Origin: Kalmanozyma brasiliensis GHG001
Lineage: Eukaryota; Basidiomycota; Ustilaginomycetes; Ustilaginales
NCBI RefSeq assembly: GCF_000497045.1
Contig: NW_015961953.1
Span: 248,001-312,000, forward strand
DNA: 64,000 bases
Direction of reading: 5' to 3'
Position numbers and translations under genes: made by a program. Under the pieces are notes generated by a model that ran no database searches, was not told where the DNA came from, and was given only the letters and a program-made list of their open reading frames with translations. Below are positions 18,814-27,939 of this stretch, in pieces. How positions within the stretch are numbered: the first letter of the stretch is position 1; every line of letters starts with the position of its first letter.

Positions 18814-19745
18814 ATGTCCTGGTTCTCATCACAGTGGAACCGCTTCGCGAATGGAGCCAATGGCTCATCCCAATCAGGCAACCCTAATGGGCCTATTCGC
18901 AGGATCGAAGTGGTCTGGGGCCGCGAGAGGTAAGTTGCGCACACAACCGCAGTGCAATCTTCCGTCCCGCTTTGCTGACCGTATCGAACTCGACGTCCTC
19001 TTCATCTTGCCGTGCTTTCCCGTCCTTTCCGCATCACAGACTCCAGATTGTCCTTCCACGCACAGCAGAACCCGTCACCCTCGGTCACTTGCGGCACGAG
19101 ATCGCCTCGATCACCTCCCTCCCCTACGACAAGATCAAGCTCATCCACAAGGGTCTCGTGATGCGAGATGACCGCCTTCCGCTCTCGGCATATGGGCTGT
19201 CGGAAGGCTCGCGCATCGGACTCGTCGGTAGTCGGGAGGAAGGAGACAGACCCGGCGCCAAGACATCGGTTGGCATCGGTGCGCTTTCGGTGGGCGAGCA
19301 GAAGGCGCGCGAGAAGAAGGAGCGAGAGGCGGATACCAGCGAGCAGGGACTCATGTCACGCATCACCGAAGCGCTGGAGACCTCGCGCAAGGATCTCTTC
19401 CCGGAAGTGGTCAAGGTGGAACAGGCGATTGCGGACAGGACAGGTGGGGCTGCATCCACATCAGCTACGCCGACAGCAACGACGACAGCACCGGCACCAG
19501 CCTCGACCGAAGCAGATCAGGAGGAGGGACAGCCTGCGAAAGCAGAAAAGAGGATGTCGTCCGAAGACATTGCAGACGCACATAGAAGATTGTCCGAGCT
19601 GCTGCTGAGGCAGTTGCTGGCACTAGACTCGGTCAACGTCAACAGCGACACGACGAGGCAGGCGCGCAAGATCGCGGTCAAGGAGGTGCAGGGTCATTTG
19701 GATCGACTGGATGCCGCCTGGTCCCAGTTCAAGAGCCGACAGTGA
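18814..19745 (+). CDS. BAG-domain Hsp70 co-chaperone with ubiquitin-like domain
   Basis: 273 residues from exons 18814..18929 and 19040..19745. The unspliced frame lacks the real N-terminus. Joining exon 1 (MSWFSSQWNRF... RRIEVVWGRE) to LQIVLPRTAEPVTLGHLRHE gives a continuous ubiquitin-like fold (about residues 29-105), including DKIKLIHKGLVMRDDRLPLS, the region equivalent to the ubiquitin Leu-Ile-Phe-Ala-Gly loop. A charged, Ala/Thr-rich linker follows. A C-terminal BAG helix bundle comes last (about 210-272), with ALDSVNVNSDTTRQARKIAV and the end RLDAAWSQFKSRQ. BAG domains trigger nucleotide exchange on Hsp70, and the Ubl can dock on the proteasome. No membrane segment is seen, unlike yeast Snl1, so it resembles soluble Bag1-type proteins. 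Confidence 0.85.
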
Positions 19746-19975
19746 TGAAGGACTGGTTCGGCTCTTCCATTCGCACGTACTATTCGAGTCCAGGACGGCT
19801 CGACTCGCCATTGCCCTAGCATGCTCCCTCCCACCTTGCACACAATTTCAACTCTCCTTTAGATCAGCCGCTTGCTCTTGTTCGGCTGACACTGTGCTCG
19901 CACCATCCGTAGCCCTGTCTCAAGTCTGATTTGACGAGAATCGAGAAGCTTTCCGGACAGGCGGTGATGATACTG

Positions 19976-19982
19976 TATAAAG
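19976..19982 (+). promoter_or_regulatory. TATA box candidate for homoserine kinase
   Basis: TATAAAG, about 255 bp before the ATG at 20236. The distance is long but allows a 5' leader of roughly 200 nt. Consensus match only. Confidence 0.35.
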
Positions 19983-20098
19983 GACTGGCTCACGCATATC
20001 GGTGATTTCGCGCTCTTGCCAATCGGGTGAGCGTGCCAAGCTGGAGAAGAAATTGGATGGCTGCAGCTTCACGCAGTCGGCTGCAGCACCCCTGCTTC

Positions 20099-20104
20099 GA
20101 GTCA
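20099..20104 (-). promoter_or_regulatory. Gcn4/Cpc1-type TGACTC core
   Basis: GAGTCA on the plus strand (TGACTC on the minus), 132 bp before the homoserine kinase start. Fungal amino-acid genes under general control often carry this core. A six-base match can be chance. Confidence 0.3.
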
Positions 20105-20235
20105 CGCGGTCCAGGCCCCCCATCTCTCGGGAAGAAATCGGTTTTTGAGCTTTCTTCCAACCCGACGCACAGACGAAGCTCTCGACTCCTTTCCCGTCGA
20201 CATCTCTCGATCTCTCATCCAGCACATCCTCAATC

Positions 20236-21300
20236 ATGTCCGCACGCAAGTTCACCATCACCGTGCCGTGCACGTCGTCCAACATCGGGCCGGGGTTCGA
20301 TGTCGTCGGACTCTCCCTGTCGCTCTATCTGACGCTCAAAGTCACGGTCGATCCTTCGGGCAGCAACACCTCCCCCACGCTGGCATACACAGGTCTCGGT
20401 GCGGAAGAAGCGCCTCTCGACGCCTACAAGAACCTCACCACGCGCACAGCTCTCTACGTGCTTCGCTCCAACGGTCACACCGCGTTCCCTGTCGGCGTGT
20501 CGATCGATGTGCACAACGAAGTGCCCTTTGGGCGCGGATTGGGTTCTTCTGGCGCAGCCGTCGTAGCCGGTCTCCTTCTCGGAAACGAGCTCGGTCAATT
20601 GGGGTTGGGCAAAGATCGTCTGCTCGACCACGCACTCATGATCGAGCGTCATCCGGATAACGTCACCGCCGCGCTCATGGGTGGTTTCGTCGGATCGTAC
20701 CTCCTCGAACTCTCTCCCGCCGAAGAGGAACGTCGTGATGTTCCCCTCAGCGAAGTCATCCCCGAATATCCCCCCAATGCATCGTTCGATTGGGGCACCA
20801 ACCCACCCTCCCCACCGAAGAATATCGGACACTATATCAGGTTCGGTTGGGCCCCCGAGATCAAGGTCATTGCGATCATCCCCGATTTTCAGGTCTCCAC
20901 GGCAAGCGCACGCAGCGTCCTGCCAGAAACCTACAGCAAAAAGGACCTCATCTTCAACCTTCAGCGACTAGCAGTGCTGACCACTGCTTTGACGAGGAGT
21001 CCACCAGATGAGTTTTTGATCTACCAGGCTATGCAGGATAAAGTCCACCAACCGTACCGCAAGAACCTGATTCCAGGACTCAACGATGTACTGGCAAGCG
21101 TGACGCCGAAAACACACCCGGGGCTGTTGGGGATCTGCCTCAGCGGGGCTGGACCGACCATTCTGGCCCTCGCAACCGGCGGCGTGGAGAAGATTGCAGA
21201 GGACGTGATTAGGACGTTTAGGGAGAAAGGAGGTATCGAGAGGTGCGATGCCAAGTTCTTGAAGGTGACCGAGGAGGGAGCGCAGGTGACGCACGAGTAA
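20236..21300 (+). CDS. THR1: Homoserine kinase
   Basis: 354 residues, single exon, close to the usual fungal length. It phosphorylates homoserine with ATP to O-phosphohomoserine, the step before threonine synthase in threonine synthesis in the cytosol. It belongs to the GHMP kinase superfamily. Seen are the N-terminal PCTSSNIGPGFDVVGLSLS segment, the GHMP ATP-binding loop PFGRGLGSSGAAVVAGLLLG, ERHPDNVTAALMGGFVGSYL, and the C-terminal LGICLSGAGPTILALA motif. Promoter elements upstream suggest general amino-acid control. It is convergent with the dynein intermediate chain gene, with under 80 bp between stop codons. Confidence 0.96.
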   Translation: MSARKFTITVPCTSSNIGPGFDVVGLSLSLYLTLKVTVDPSGSNTSPTLAYTGLGAEEAPLDAYKNLTTRTALYVLRSNGHTAFPVGVSIDVHNEVPFGRGLGSSGAAVVAGLLLGNELGQLGLGKDRLLDHALMIERHPDNVTAALMGGFVGSYLLELSPAEEERRDVPLSEVIPEYPPNASFDWGTNPPSPPKNIGHYIRFGWAPEIKVIAIIPDFQVSTASARSVLPETYSKKDLIFNLQRLAVLTTALTRSPPDEFLIYQAMQDKVHQPYRKNLIPGLNDVLASVTPKTHPGLLGICLSGAGPTILALATGGVEKIAEDVIRTFREKGGIERCDAKFLKVTEEGAQVTHE

Positions 21301-21379
21301 GGGAATGCAATCCAGGATCAGCCGTCACACACGGGAAGAGCAAGACCGTGTTTAAGCGTGGGATGAGAATTGCGTGCAT

Positions 21380-23530
21380 TCACATGTTGCTGCCCCTCCC
21401 TGAGCTCACCACTGCTGCCGGGGTTGTCCCGGACAACAAGCGCGCAACCACACTCTGAAACAGCCCAAAGTCCTCTTCCCCCGCCATCGCTAGGCTCTCC
21501 TTGACCTCATACACGTAGACAACCCCATCCGACCCACCCGTAGCCACCTTCCTTCCCGTCTTGGACCACGCCAGCTTGTTCAACGCCCTCCCCGCGCCGT
21601 CTCCATTCTGTCCACCGTCACCGCCACTGGCCGGGGTGACAGACGCAATCGGTCGCTCGGTATCCATGTTCAAGTTGAACACGTCCAATCTTCCCGTGCC
21701 GTCCACCTGGGCAAAGATGGCTGGATGCGTTGGACTCCAGCACACATCGTAGACGTAATCGTTCGACTCTTCGAAGTTCAATATCGGCGTCACGCCCGCC
21801 GTTTGCGTCGGAGCTGGTGCCGAGCTCCTCCCCAGACCCGAGGCGAGAGAGCTGCTCGGCGTGATCGTCGACGCAGTCGTCGGTTTCAACCGCCACAGTT
21901 TCGCAGTCCAATCCATGCTCGAAGTGAGGAACAGGTCCGAAAAGTCGACGCTGCCGTTGAGAGGGTGGAAATGGATCCCCGTGATCGGTGCTACGTGACC
22001 GCGGTAGATCTCGTTCATGTTCAAGCCCGCTTTCAACCCTGCACGGTCGTACCGGTTGCCAGCGTAGACGGAACCGTCCTCGGAACCCACCAGGAAGGAA
22101 GTCGTTTCTTGGTCGACGAGGCCGAGAGAGGTGACGGCCACCTCGTCCGTTTTCGGGTGCAAGGTGTTGATCAGCTCGAGCGTCTCTTGGGGTCGAGCAA
22201 GCATGTCGAGCATCCACCAGCAGATGGTGCCGTCGGTGGAGGCGGATACGAGGTTGTGCGCGTTAGCGCTGCCGATGATCTTGAGGCCGTAGACGGGGTG
22301 CGTGTGCCCCGCTGCGGAGAGAGGGGTTTTGAGAACCGGCAGGCTTCGAGCGCGGGTATCCCAGATGAGGATCTGCCCGCTGTACGTGCCTCCTACCACC
22401 AGATTCGGGTGGAAGGGCGAGAAGCATACCGAGAGAACATCCGTCTGCGCATGGAAGACGAACTCGGGCCGATCGGAGAGATGCATGTTCCACACGGCAA
22501 CCAGCCCATCTGGCGCATCCTCGTCCCGGTCGTTCCTGTTGTACGCTACAACGCACAGTTCGGGATACTTGGTGCTCCAGTCGATGGCGGTGATGCTGCG
22601 GTTGGCGAAGGTCTTGTCGCCCACGCCGAACTTTCGGGCGATGCGAAGCTGCGACCCGCTGTTGGCCGCCTCCGCCGAATCATCCGCCGAAATGCGGTAG
22701 TCTCGCATGTAATCGTATGTATCGGTGAGCGCTCGCTCGACAATCTTGGAAGAGTGCTCGACGAAATCGCTGAAATCTTGTGCGGAGTAGATGGCCAGGC
22801 GCTCGTCTTCGGTGAGCTCACGCAGCTGCTGGGCGATCTCAAGTTCGAGTCGATCTTCTTCTTGTCGTGCGGCCAGGTCGGCTTGGTGTTCTGCGAGGAT
22901 TTTGGCTCGTAGCGATTCTTCTCTTTCTCTGGTGCGGGCTTCTGCGCCGACGCCGCCTGATGGACCGGTTCCGCCGAAGCCTCGGCTGCGGGATGTGTGA
23001 TCGTATTCGTCGTCCGAGTCGCCAACAGCAGCCGTCTGGACCTCCTTTGTGTAGAAGACGCGCTGCTTCTGAGGCAGCTCGAACAGTTCCGTTTCCACAT
23101 CGATGAGTTCGACCGGCGCCGATCGAATGCTGCCCAGTTCGCCAAGAGCAGTTGTGGTTGCAGTCGTACCAGGTGCGCCAGGTGTAGATGGTGGCACTTC
23201 CGACTCGCTCCCGCCAAACTCGGACGAGGGAGGATCTATGCCGCTTCCGACCCGACTGCCTGAAAGGACGCTCCTGCGCGGGGAAGATGCATCGCCGATG
23301 ATGGATGCCCGCGAACTGCGCGTTCCGCCGGGCACCGAGATGAGAGAGTTGACAAGGTCGTCGAGATCCTTTCTGGACGATGCGCTGGTTGATGATTCTG
23401 GTAGTGCAGCGGATGACGACTTGAGCCGTTGTGCGCGCTCTTCCCTTTGACGACGGATCTCTTGGAGCTTGGCCTTTTTGGCCTCGATCTCGGCCTTGCG
23501 GCGAGCGTCGGAAGCCGAAGAAGACGACAT
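21380..23530 (-). CDS. Cytoplasmic dynein 1 intermediate chain
   Basis: 716 residues, single exon. It links dynein heavy chain to dynactin and binds the light chains; it is needed for retrograde transport and nuclear movement in hyphae. The N-terminus MSSSSASDARRKAEIEAKK leads into a basic coiled coil (about residues 8-45), the dynactin p150 binding region. A Ser-rich linker contains KEVQT, resembling light-chain docking motifs. From about residue 270 the protein forms WD40-type repeats: YNRNDRDEDAPDGLVAVWNM, VGGTYSGQILIWDTR, VSASTDGTICWWMLD, LTSSMDWTAKLW and GGSDGVVYVYEV. The ATG at 23530 is used because the three extra upstream codons begin with GTG. Divergent from PRP38. Confidence 0.93.
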   Translation of the reverse strand: MSSSSASDARRKAEIEAKKAKLQEIRRQREERAQRLKSSSAALPESSTSASSRKDLDDLVNSLISVPGGTRSSRASIIGDASSPRRSVLSGSRVGSGIDPPSSEFGGSESEVPPSTPGAPGTTATTTALGELGSIRSAPVELIDVETELFELPQKQRVFYTKEVQTAAVGDSDDEYDHTSRSRGFGGTGPSGGVGAEARTREREESLRAKILAEHQADLAARQEEDRLELEIAQQLRELTEDERLAIYSAQDFSDFVEHSSKIVERALTDTYDYMRDYRISADDSAEAANSGSQLRIARKFGVGDKTFANRSITAIDWSTKYPELCVVAYNRNDRDEDAPDGLVAVWNMHLSDRPEFVFHAQTDVLSVCFSPFHPNLVVGGTYSGQILIWDTRARSLPVLKTPLSAAGHTHPVYGLKIIGSANAHNLVSASTDGTICWWMLDMLARPQETLELINTLHPKTDEVAVTSLGLVDQETTSFLVGSEDGSVYAGNRYDRAGLKAGLNMNEIYRGHVAPITGIHFHPLNGSVDFSDLFLTSSMDWTAKLWRLKPTTASTITPSSSLASGLGRSSAPAPTQTAGVTPILNFEESNDYVYDVCWSPTHPAIFAQVDGTGRLDVFNLNMDTERPIASVTPASGGDGGQNGDGAGRALNKLAWSKTGRKVATGGSDGVVYVYEVKESLAMAGEEDFGLFQSVVARLLSGTTPAAVVSSGRGSNM

Positions 23531-23901
23531 GATGTGCACGATGAGGCCGTGATTACAGTGCCGAATCTTTCACCCGACAAGATCCGTCCCCCGTGCTCGA
23601 AAGGAAGTAGGGGGTGAAGCGTGGTGCCTGAGGTAAGAAGATGGTGGTGATGATTGTGAAAGTGAAGGTTAGCGAAGGTGTTACGTGCGCTGCGCTGTTC
23701 GAGACCAACACTTAACGCGTCCGGATTTTTGGCCCCGCAGCCTAGTGCTCGACCTCGATCTCACATCTTTGAAGAAATCGCAGGTGGAGAAATCGCCGCG
23801 GATTGACCGTTCTTCTCGTTCGACGTTGGACCCTTCTTCTCCCCTCATCCATCATCACCTTCCGCCATCCCGTTCGCCATCGTTCGCCTTTGCTCGCGAC
23901 C
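23531..23901. other. Divergent promoter, dynein intermediate chain / PRP38
   Basis: 371 bp between two opposed start codons; no separate gene seen. The PRP38 frame is open upstream of its ATG but lacks another ATG until well inside the shared region. Confidence 0.5.
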
Positions 23902-24948
23902 ATGGCGAACGCGACTATCCGTGGCGCGCACAGCATCCATGGCACGAACCCGCAGTTCCTCATCGAGAAGCCCGTCCGCGCACGCATCTACGAGTCTCCC
24001 TACTGGAAGGAGCACTGCTTCGCCCTTTCCGCCTCGACCATCCTACCCCTCGCGGTGAACCTGCACCACATCGGTGGCCTCGTCGGTCTTCAGCGCCCCT
24101 CGCACTTCCTCTGTCTGCTTCAAAAGCTGTTGCAGATTCAGCCTGAGGCAGAGATCATACAGGCCTACCTCGAGGCGAAGGAGTTCAAATACCTTCGTGC
24201 GTTGACGGCGTTCTATGTACGACTGACGTACAAGTCCACGGACGTGTATACCTTGTTGGAACCGATACTCGAGGACGGGCGGAAGTTGAGGTGGAGGGGA
24301 AGCGGGGGTGAGTTTGAGATCGTACACATGGACGAGTGGGTGGATATGCTGTTGAGGGAGGAGCGGGTGTGCGATATCATCTTGCCCAGGTTGACCAAGA
24401 GGGATGTGTGCGAGACGCGAGACGGGTTGCCGCCACGGATCAGCAAGCTGGAGACGTCCCTGCTGAAAGTGGTGCAGGGAGACGGAGGCTCACAGGAAGG
24501 AGAGGGCAGTGAGGATAGCGATGACAGCATGTCGGACGTCAAGCGGTGGAAGCTCGAACGTTTACAACGGGCCGCGAGGCTGTCGCAGATCAGCAAGGAG
24601 CGGGACAACGCGCCTCAGCCGGACTCGACGAACGGCGAAGAGGCCTACACATCCCAAGAGGAATCTGACGACGAAGCGACGGCAGCAAGAAGGAGGCGAT
24701 TCATCTCGCCAAGTCCGAGTATTTCTCTCGATCGACAATTCCCTCCGTCCAAACACGGCGTGGAAGAGGACGAGGAGGAGGGCGGGTACGTCTCAAGATC
24801 TCCAAGCCGCTCGCCGGATCGAGAAGGATACGTATCGAGAAGTCCTTCTCGCTCGCCAGATCGTCGGGCTGGTGAAGATGGCGAGCTGCACGCAGACGAA
24901 GGCGGATACGTCTCCCGCTCGCCATCACGCTCGCCTGACCGCCCCTGA
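23902..24948 (+). CDS. PRP38: Pre-mRNA-splicing factor PRP38
   Basis: 348 residues, single exon. PRP38 joins with the U4/U6.U5 tri-snRNP and is required for spliceosome activation. The N-terminus MANATIRGAHSIHGTNPQFL matches the near-invariant family start. PRP38 domain blocks include RIYESPYWKEHCFALSA, FKYLRALTAFYVRLT and ERVCDIILPRLTKRDV (to about residue 190). The C-terminus is acidic and Ser-rich and ends with three copies of GYVSRSPSRSPDR, an SR-like tail found in metazoan but not budding yeast PRP38. The central block that starts at SASTILPLAVNL is divergent from animals but collinear with them. Convergent with the CTR gene. Confidence 0.93.
   Translation: MANATIRGAHSIHGTNPQFLIEKPVRARIYESPYWKEHCFALSASTILPLAVNLHHIGGLVGLQRPSHFLCLLQKLLQIQPEAEIIQAYLEAKEFKYLRALTAFYVRLTYKSTDVYTLLEPILEDGRKLRWRGSGGEFEIVHMDEWVDMLLREERVCDIILPRLTKRDVCETRDGLPPRISKLETSLLKVVQGDGGSQEGEGSEDSDDSMSDVKRWKLERLQRAARLSQISKERDNAPQPDSTNGEEAYTSQEESDDEATAARRRRFISPSPSISLDRQFPPSKHGVEEDEEEGGYVSRSPSRSPDREGYVSRSPSRSPDRRAGEDGELHADEGGYVSRSPSRSPDRP
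24784..24945 (+). repeat. Three SR-type 13-residue repeats in PRP38
   Basis: Three identical copies of GYVSRSPSRSPDR, the first two nearly adjacent and the third after a 13-residue spacer. The copies use different Ser, Arg and Pro codons, so they are conserved as protein rather than as recent DNA duplications. Confidence 0.85.
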
Positions 24949-25113
24949 CGCACACCACCTCTTCGCTCCCCCATCGCGCACATCATCTGTACTTGTATCT
25001 CGACCTCATCGCACTGCACCTCGGACCACCTCAGCAATACCTACGTCATCTTTGAGACTTCGACAACGACGCGGAAACTTGCTTTGAACAGCATCAATGT
25101 ATGCATGCAAGCA

Positions 25114-25824
25114 TCAATACGAGGTGGCGAGAGGGGACGTCAGCCTGGAACCACTTCGTCGATGCGCCCCGTCTGCCCCCAGGAAGCGCTCCCGCTCTGC
25201 GACCCTGATCTCTTGCATACCTTCTCCTTCCTGATCAAACACCAACCGGTCCTGACCTGCGAGCAGCTCCACCTCTTCCGCGCTCAGCTCTGCAGTTCGA
25301 GCCGAAACACTCCTCACATCGGTGATCAGATGTCCCAACGTCAAGCCGGACACGATCGAAAGGAGCATCATCCAGTCCATGCCCATGCTGATGATCATCA
25401 GGACGTAGCGGAGCAGTGTTGCTGCGAAATAGACCGTGCTGCAGAGGAGGATCTCCATCTTTCCTACGCCTCTTGGCGTACGAGTGTCGAGTGCGCCATT
25501 GGGGAGGTGAACGTAGACGCTGCCTGCTGCGTCCGAGTGCTTACGTTTCGTACCGGCCCTCGATTCTGCAGCCTTCTGCGTGGGAGCTTGAAGCGCAAGG
25601 TTGGTGTCGAGCAGAAATGTCAGCCAGCGCTCCACCAGCGCAAGGGCGAAGGTGAACAGGCATGCGCCGAGAAATGTTGTGCGGCTGTAAATGCGGAATG
25701 TGGGAAAGAGAAAAGGTTCGCCAGCATCGGGATCGTCGGGGAAGGCAGAGAAGAGCGAGGTGTGAAGAAAGGGTTTCCAGGCATCCATGTCTGAGGCTCC
25801 GTTGGTGGAAGAAGACATGTCCAT
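25114..25824 (-). CDS. CTR-type copper transporter
   Basis: 236 residues, single exon, start MDMSSSTNGASDMDAWKPF (the longer frame begins at a GTG). Members are trimeric membrane channels for Cu(I). Three hydrophobic helices are visible: after FRIYSRTTFLGACLFTFALA, in ILLCSTVYFAATLLRYVL, and in WMMLLSIVSGLTLGHLI. Key family marks are the Met motif MIISM in helix 2 and GLTLG (GxxxG) in helix 3. The Met-rich N-terminal region is short (three Met in the first 16 residues). The C-terminal tail is charged. The next gene upstream, same strand, encodes a His-rich, probably GPI-anchored protein, which may help metal capture. CTR fold is well supported; whether plasma membrane or vacuolar is unknown. 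Confidence 0.85.
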   Translation of the reverse strand: MDMSSSTNGASDMDAWKPFLHTSLFSAFPDDPDAGEPFLFPTFRIYSRTTFLGACLFTFALALVERWLTFLLDTNLALQAPTQKAAESRAGTKRKHSDAAGSVYVHLPNGALDTRTPRGVGKMEILLCSTVYFAATLLRYVLMIISMGMDWMMLLSIVSGLTLGHLITDVRSVSARTAELSAEEVELLAGQDRLVFDQEGEGMQEIRVAERERFLGADGAHRRSGSRLTSPLATSY

Positions 25825-26464
25825 TTCGACTGCTTGCTGTGCGAATGACCGTGGTGTCGGTGATGATGGTGGTAGGGTAGGCAAGCAGGACGCAACAAAG
25901 AAGAAAGTCGGCTCGATGCTGAAGCGAGCGAACACGTGTCTATGAGGCAGGTGTCACAAGCAGCAGGAGCCGTGCACAGGATCCGTGCAGATGAGATCGA
26001 CCTCGCCAAGCGACGCTGGCTGGGGACAATGCTCGTTGCGTGGTGGGCTCAACAGGTCCGACCTGCATTCAATTCAGGTCGCCCTCGCTGAAGCCTTCTT
26101 TCACGCTGCTTGCGCCGCGAGGCTCGGCGCTCGCTTGTGGTGCGGCTTCTCGCTGTCACAAGCTTCATGCAGGCACAAAGAAGCAGACGCTGATGGTAAG
26201 CTTCTTATGCATCTTCACTGAGCTGTCGAGAGTGTCGGTCTTCAGAGGAAGGGTTGCCTTTTGGCTCACCTTTGACGGTGCCACCCTCTCATATCTAAGG
26301 TTGAAAAAAGCTCCTGATTCACAAGATCATCATACGTCGTCTGCTGGTAAACAAACAAGACCGTGGCAATGTTGCTGACAATGGGCCATGAACGAACATC
26401 ACAGCATCGCAGTCAACGAGTCGTGGGCACGCTTCGCATGACTCGACCTCATCGAGACCGGGGT
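25825..26464. other. Intergenic region upstream of the CTR gene
   Basis: 640 bp between tandem minus-strand genes. No convincing gene. It should contain the CTR promoter; I see no exact copy of a yeast Mac1 site (TTTGCTCA). Confidence 0.45.
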
Positions 26465-27559
26465 TCACACTGCGAAGAACAGGACCGTGACCACCAGTCC
26501 TATGCCCACAGCTACGATGGTCCAAGTAGCCCCGTCCAACTCCATCCCCCTCCCTGCCCCCGAACCCACTCTTCCTCCAGCACCGGTCTTCGTCGCATTC
26601 GCCACTTGCGGCTGCACAGCTTTCGCGTCTCCGTCGTCCCTCGCGATGGGGATACCAGAGATGCTCTGTCCGCTACTGTTTGAGGAGTTGAGGAGCGGAT
26701 CGAGTCGCGCGTCTCCGCCATCGATGAGGTTTTTGTTGAAGGGAGGAGGAGTGGAGGAAGGACTAATGCCGGATGTGCCGCCCTCCGATGTGCATGAGGT
26801 TGATGAAGGAGGGATGGTGAGCGGCGGCAGCGTGTCGGGAGAGACGACGCCGCCGATGGGCACGGGAGGAGGGATGAATTGATCGCCGAAACGCGACTGG
26901 TTGGATGAGCGGGATGATGTCGGCGCAGGCAAGGTACTGGCTGGCTCTGGCAGAGGAGCCACAGCAGCTGCGATAGGCGAAGAGTTCTGCGTTGTTGGAG
27001 ACATGGAAGAGTGTCCGACTCCGTCTGAGCCCCCTCGCGGCCTGCTCAGCCCAGGGGACGTGACGACAACGGGCACAGGTCGCGTAATCTTTCCCTTGCC
27101 GCCACTGCCCCTCGCACGACCGGCTTTGCCCTCATGATGCGAACCATTCCGCGACGATCTTCCGCTGGCTTCGTGTCCAGCGTGACTCTTTCCATGGCGG
27201 TGGCGATGCTCCTTTGTCTGGATCCTGTGATATAGCGCGGTAGCCTGGTGGTTGTTCGCCTTGAGGCCGAGCCTATGCAGCCACGACTTGAGGGTATGTT
27301 CGCTCAGACCGTCCCCTTTGTTGTTTGCTGAGCGGTGAGTGCCGTGTTGAGAAGGTTGCTCGTGCTCCTTCTTGGAATGTTCTGATGCAGTGTGTTGAGC
27401 CGCAGCCGAGCCGATGTGTGTTTTGTCGTCAGCATCGTCTCGCTTGAGGACGTATTGAGCAGATACTGCACTCCGCGCATTGACAGTGAGAAGGGCCGAG
27501 AGAAGACAGGCTAGAGCGAAGTGGATGACAAGCCTTGAGACGGCGCGTGTAGAGGCCAT
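26465..27559 (-). CDS. Secreted His-rich, probably GPI-anchored cell-surface protein
   Basis: 364 residues, single exon; I recognise no family. An N-terminal signal peptide is clear (hydrophobic core about residues 10-26, likely cleavage after AVSA at 34). A Kex2-type dibasic site KR follows at 39-40, before DDADD. Residues 48-142 contain 17 His, some in pairs or as HRHRHG. The middle and C-terminal parts are Ser/Pro/Gly-rich with NSS/NQS glycosylation sequons. The last 20 residues are uninterrupted hydrophobic (TWTIVAVGIGLVVTVLFFAV) and follow a Gly/Ser/Ala-rich stretch. That is the layout of a GPI-attachment signal. It lies directly upstream of the CTR gene on the same strand. Metal binding, wall structure or an effector-like role are all possible. 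Confidence 0.72.
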   Translation of the reverse strand: MASTRAVSRLVIHFALACLLSALLTVNARSAVSAQYVLKRDDADDKTHIGSAAAQHTASEHSKKEHEQPSQHGTHRSANNKGDGLSEHTLKSWLHRLGLKANNHQATALYHRIQTKEHRHRHGKSHAGHEASGRSSRNGSHHEGKAGRARGSGGKGKITRPVPVVVTSPGLSRPRGGSDGVGHSSMSPTTQNSSPIAAAVAPLPEPASTLPAPTSSRSSNQSRFGDQFIPPPVPIGGVVSPDTLPPLTIPPSSTSCTSEGGTSGISPSSTPPPFNKNLIDGGDARLDPLLNSSNSSGQSISGIPIARDDGDAKAVQPQVANATKTGAGGRVGSGAGRGMELDGATWTIVAVGIGLVVTVLFFAV

Positions 27560-27939
27560 TGTCGCAGGTCGGTCTGACAGGGGAGCAGGGACAACGATCG
27601 TGGGAAGAGGACAGCATCGAGGAGCCGCATTGGTAAGGGAGGGAGAGACATCATGAAGCTGAAGCCTGATCGTGGCATCACCTCATCCAAGCCCCCCTCT
27701 GCGTCTTCATCAGTAGCGCCTTTGAGGCAACGAGCCACAACGTTCCCACTTCAACACATCTTTATTTGCGTTCGAGCCGCACCTGACCCACTACGCACAT
27801 GAAGCCAAGCAACCTCCCACTTCTCATCCTGCCTACTCACCACCCACTTACACACACATCGCGCACAAAACCACACCGCGGCGACGCTTCTTCTCCGTGG
27901 GTATGTTTCCATTTCCTGAGTGATGAGGCCGTGGATATA
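27560..27939. other. Intergenic region
   Basis: 380 bp between the stop of the cation-chloride cotransporter and the start of the His-rich secreted protein gene, both on the minus strand. No gene seen. Confidence 0.5.

Larger units (their letters stand above)
19746..20235. other. Intergenic region upstream of homoserine kinase
   Basis: 490 bp with no gene. It contains a TATAAAG element and a TGACTC-type Gcn4/Cpc1 core, annotated separately, consistent with an amino-acid biosynthesis promoter. Confidence 0.5.

Noticed and set aside
21725..22912. 395-codon plus-strand frame opposite the dynein intermediate chain
   Set aside because: Antisense of conserved WD40 coding sequence; no motif of its own.
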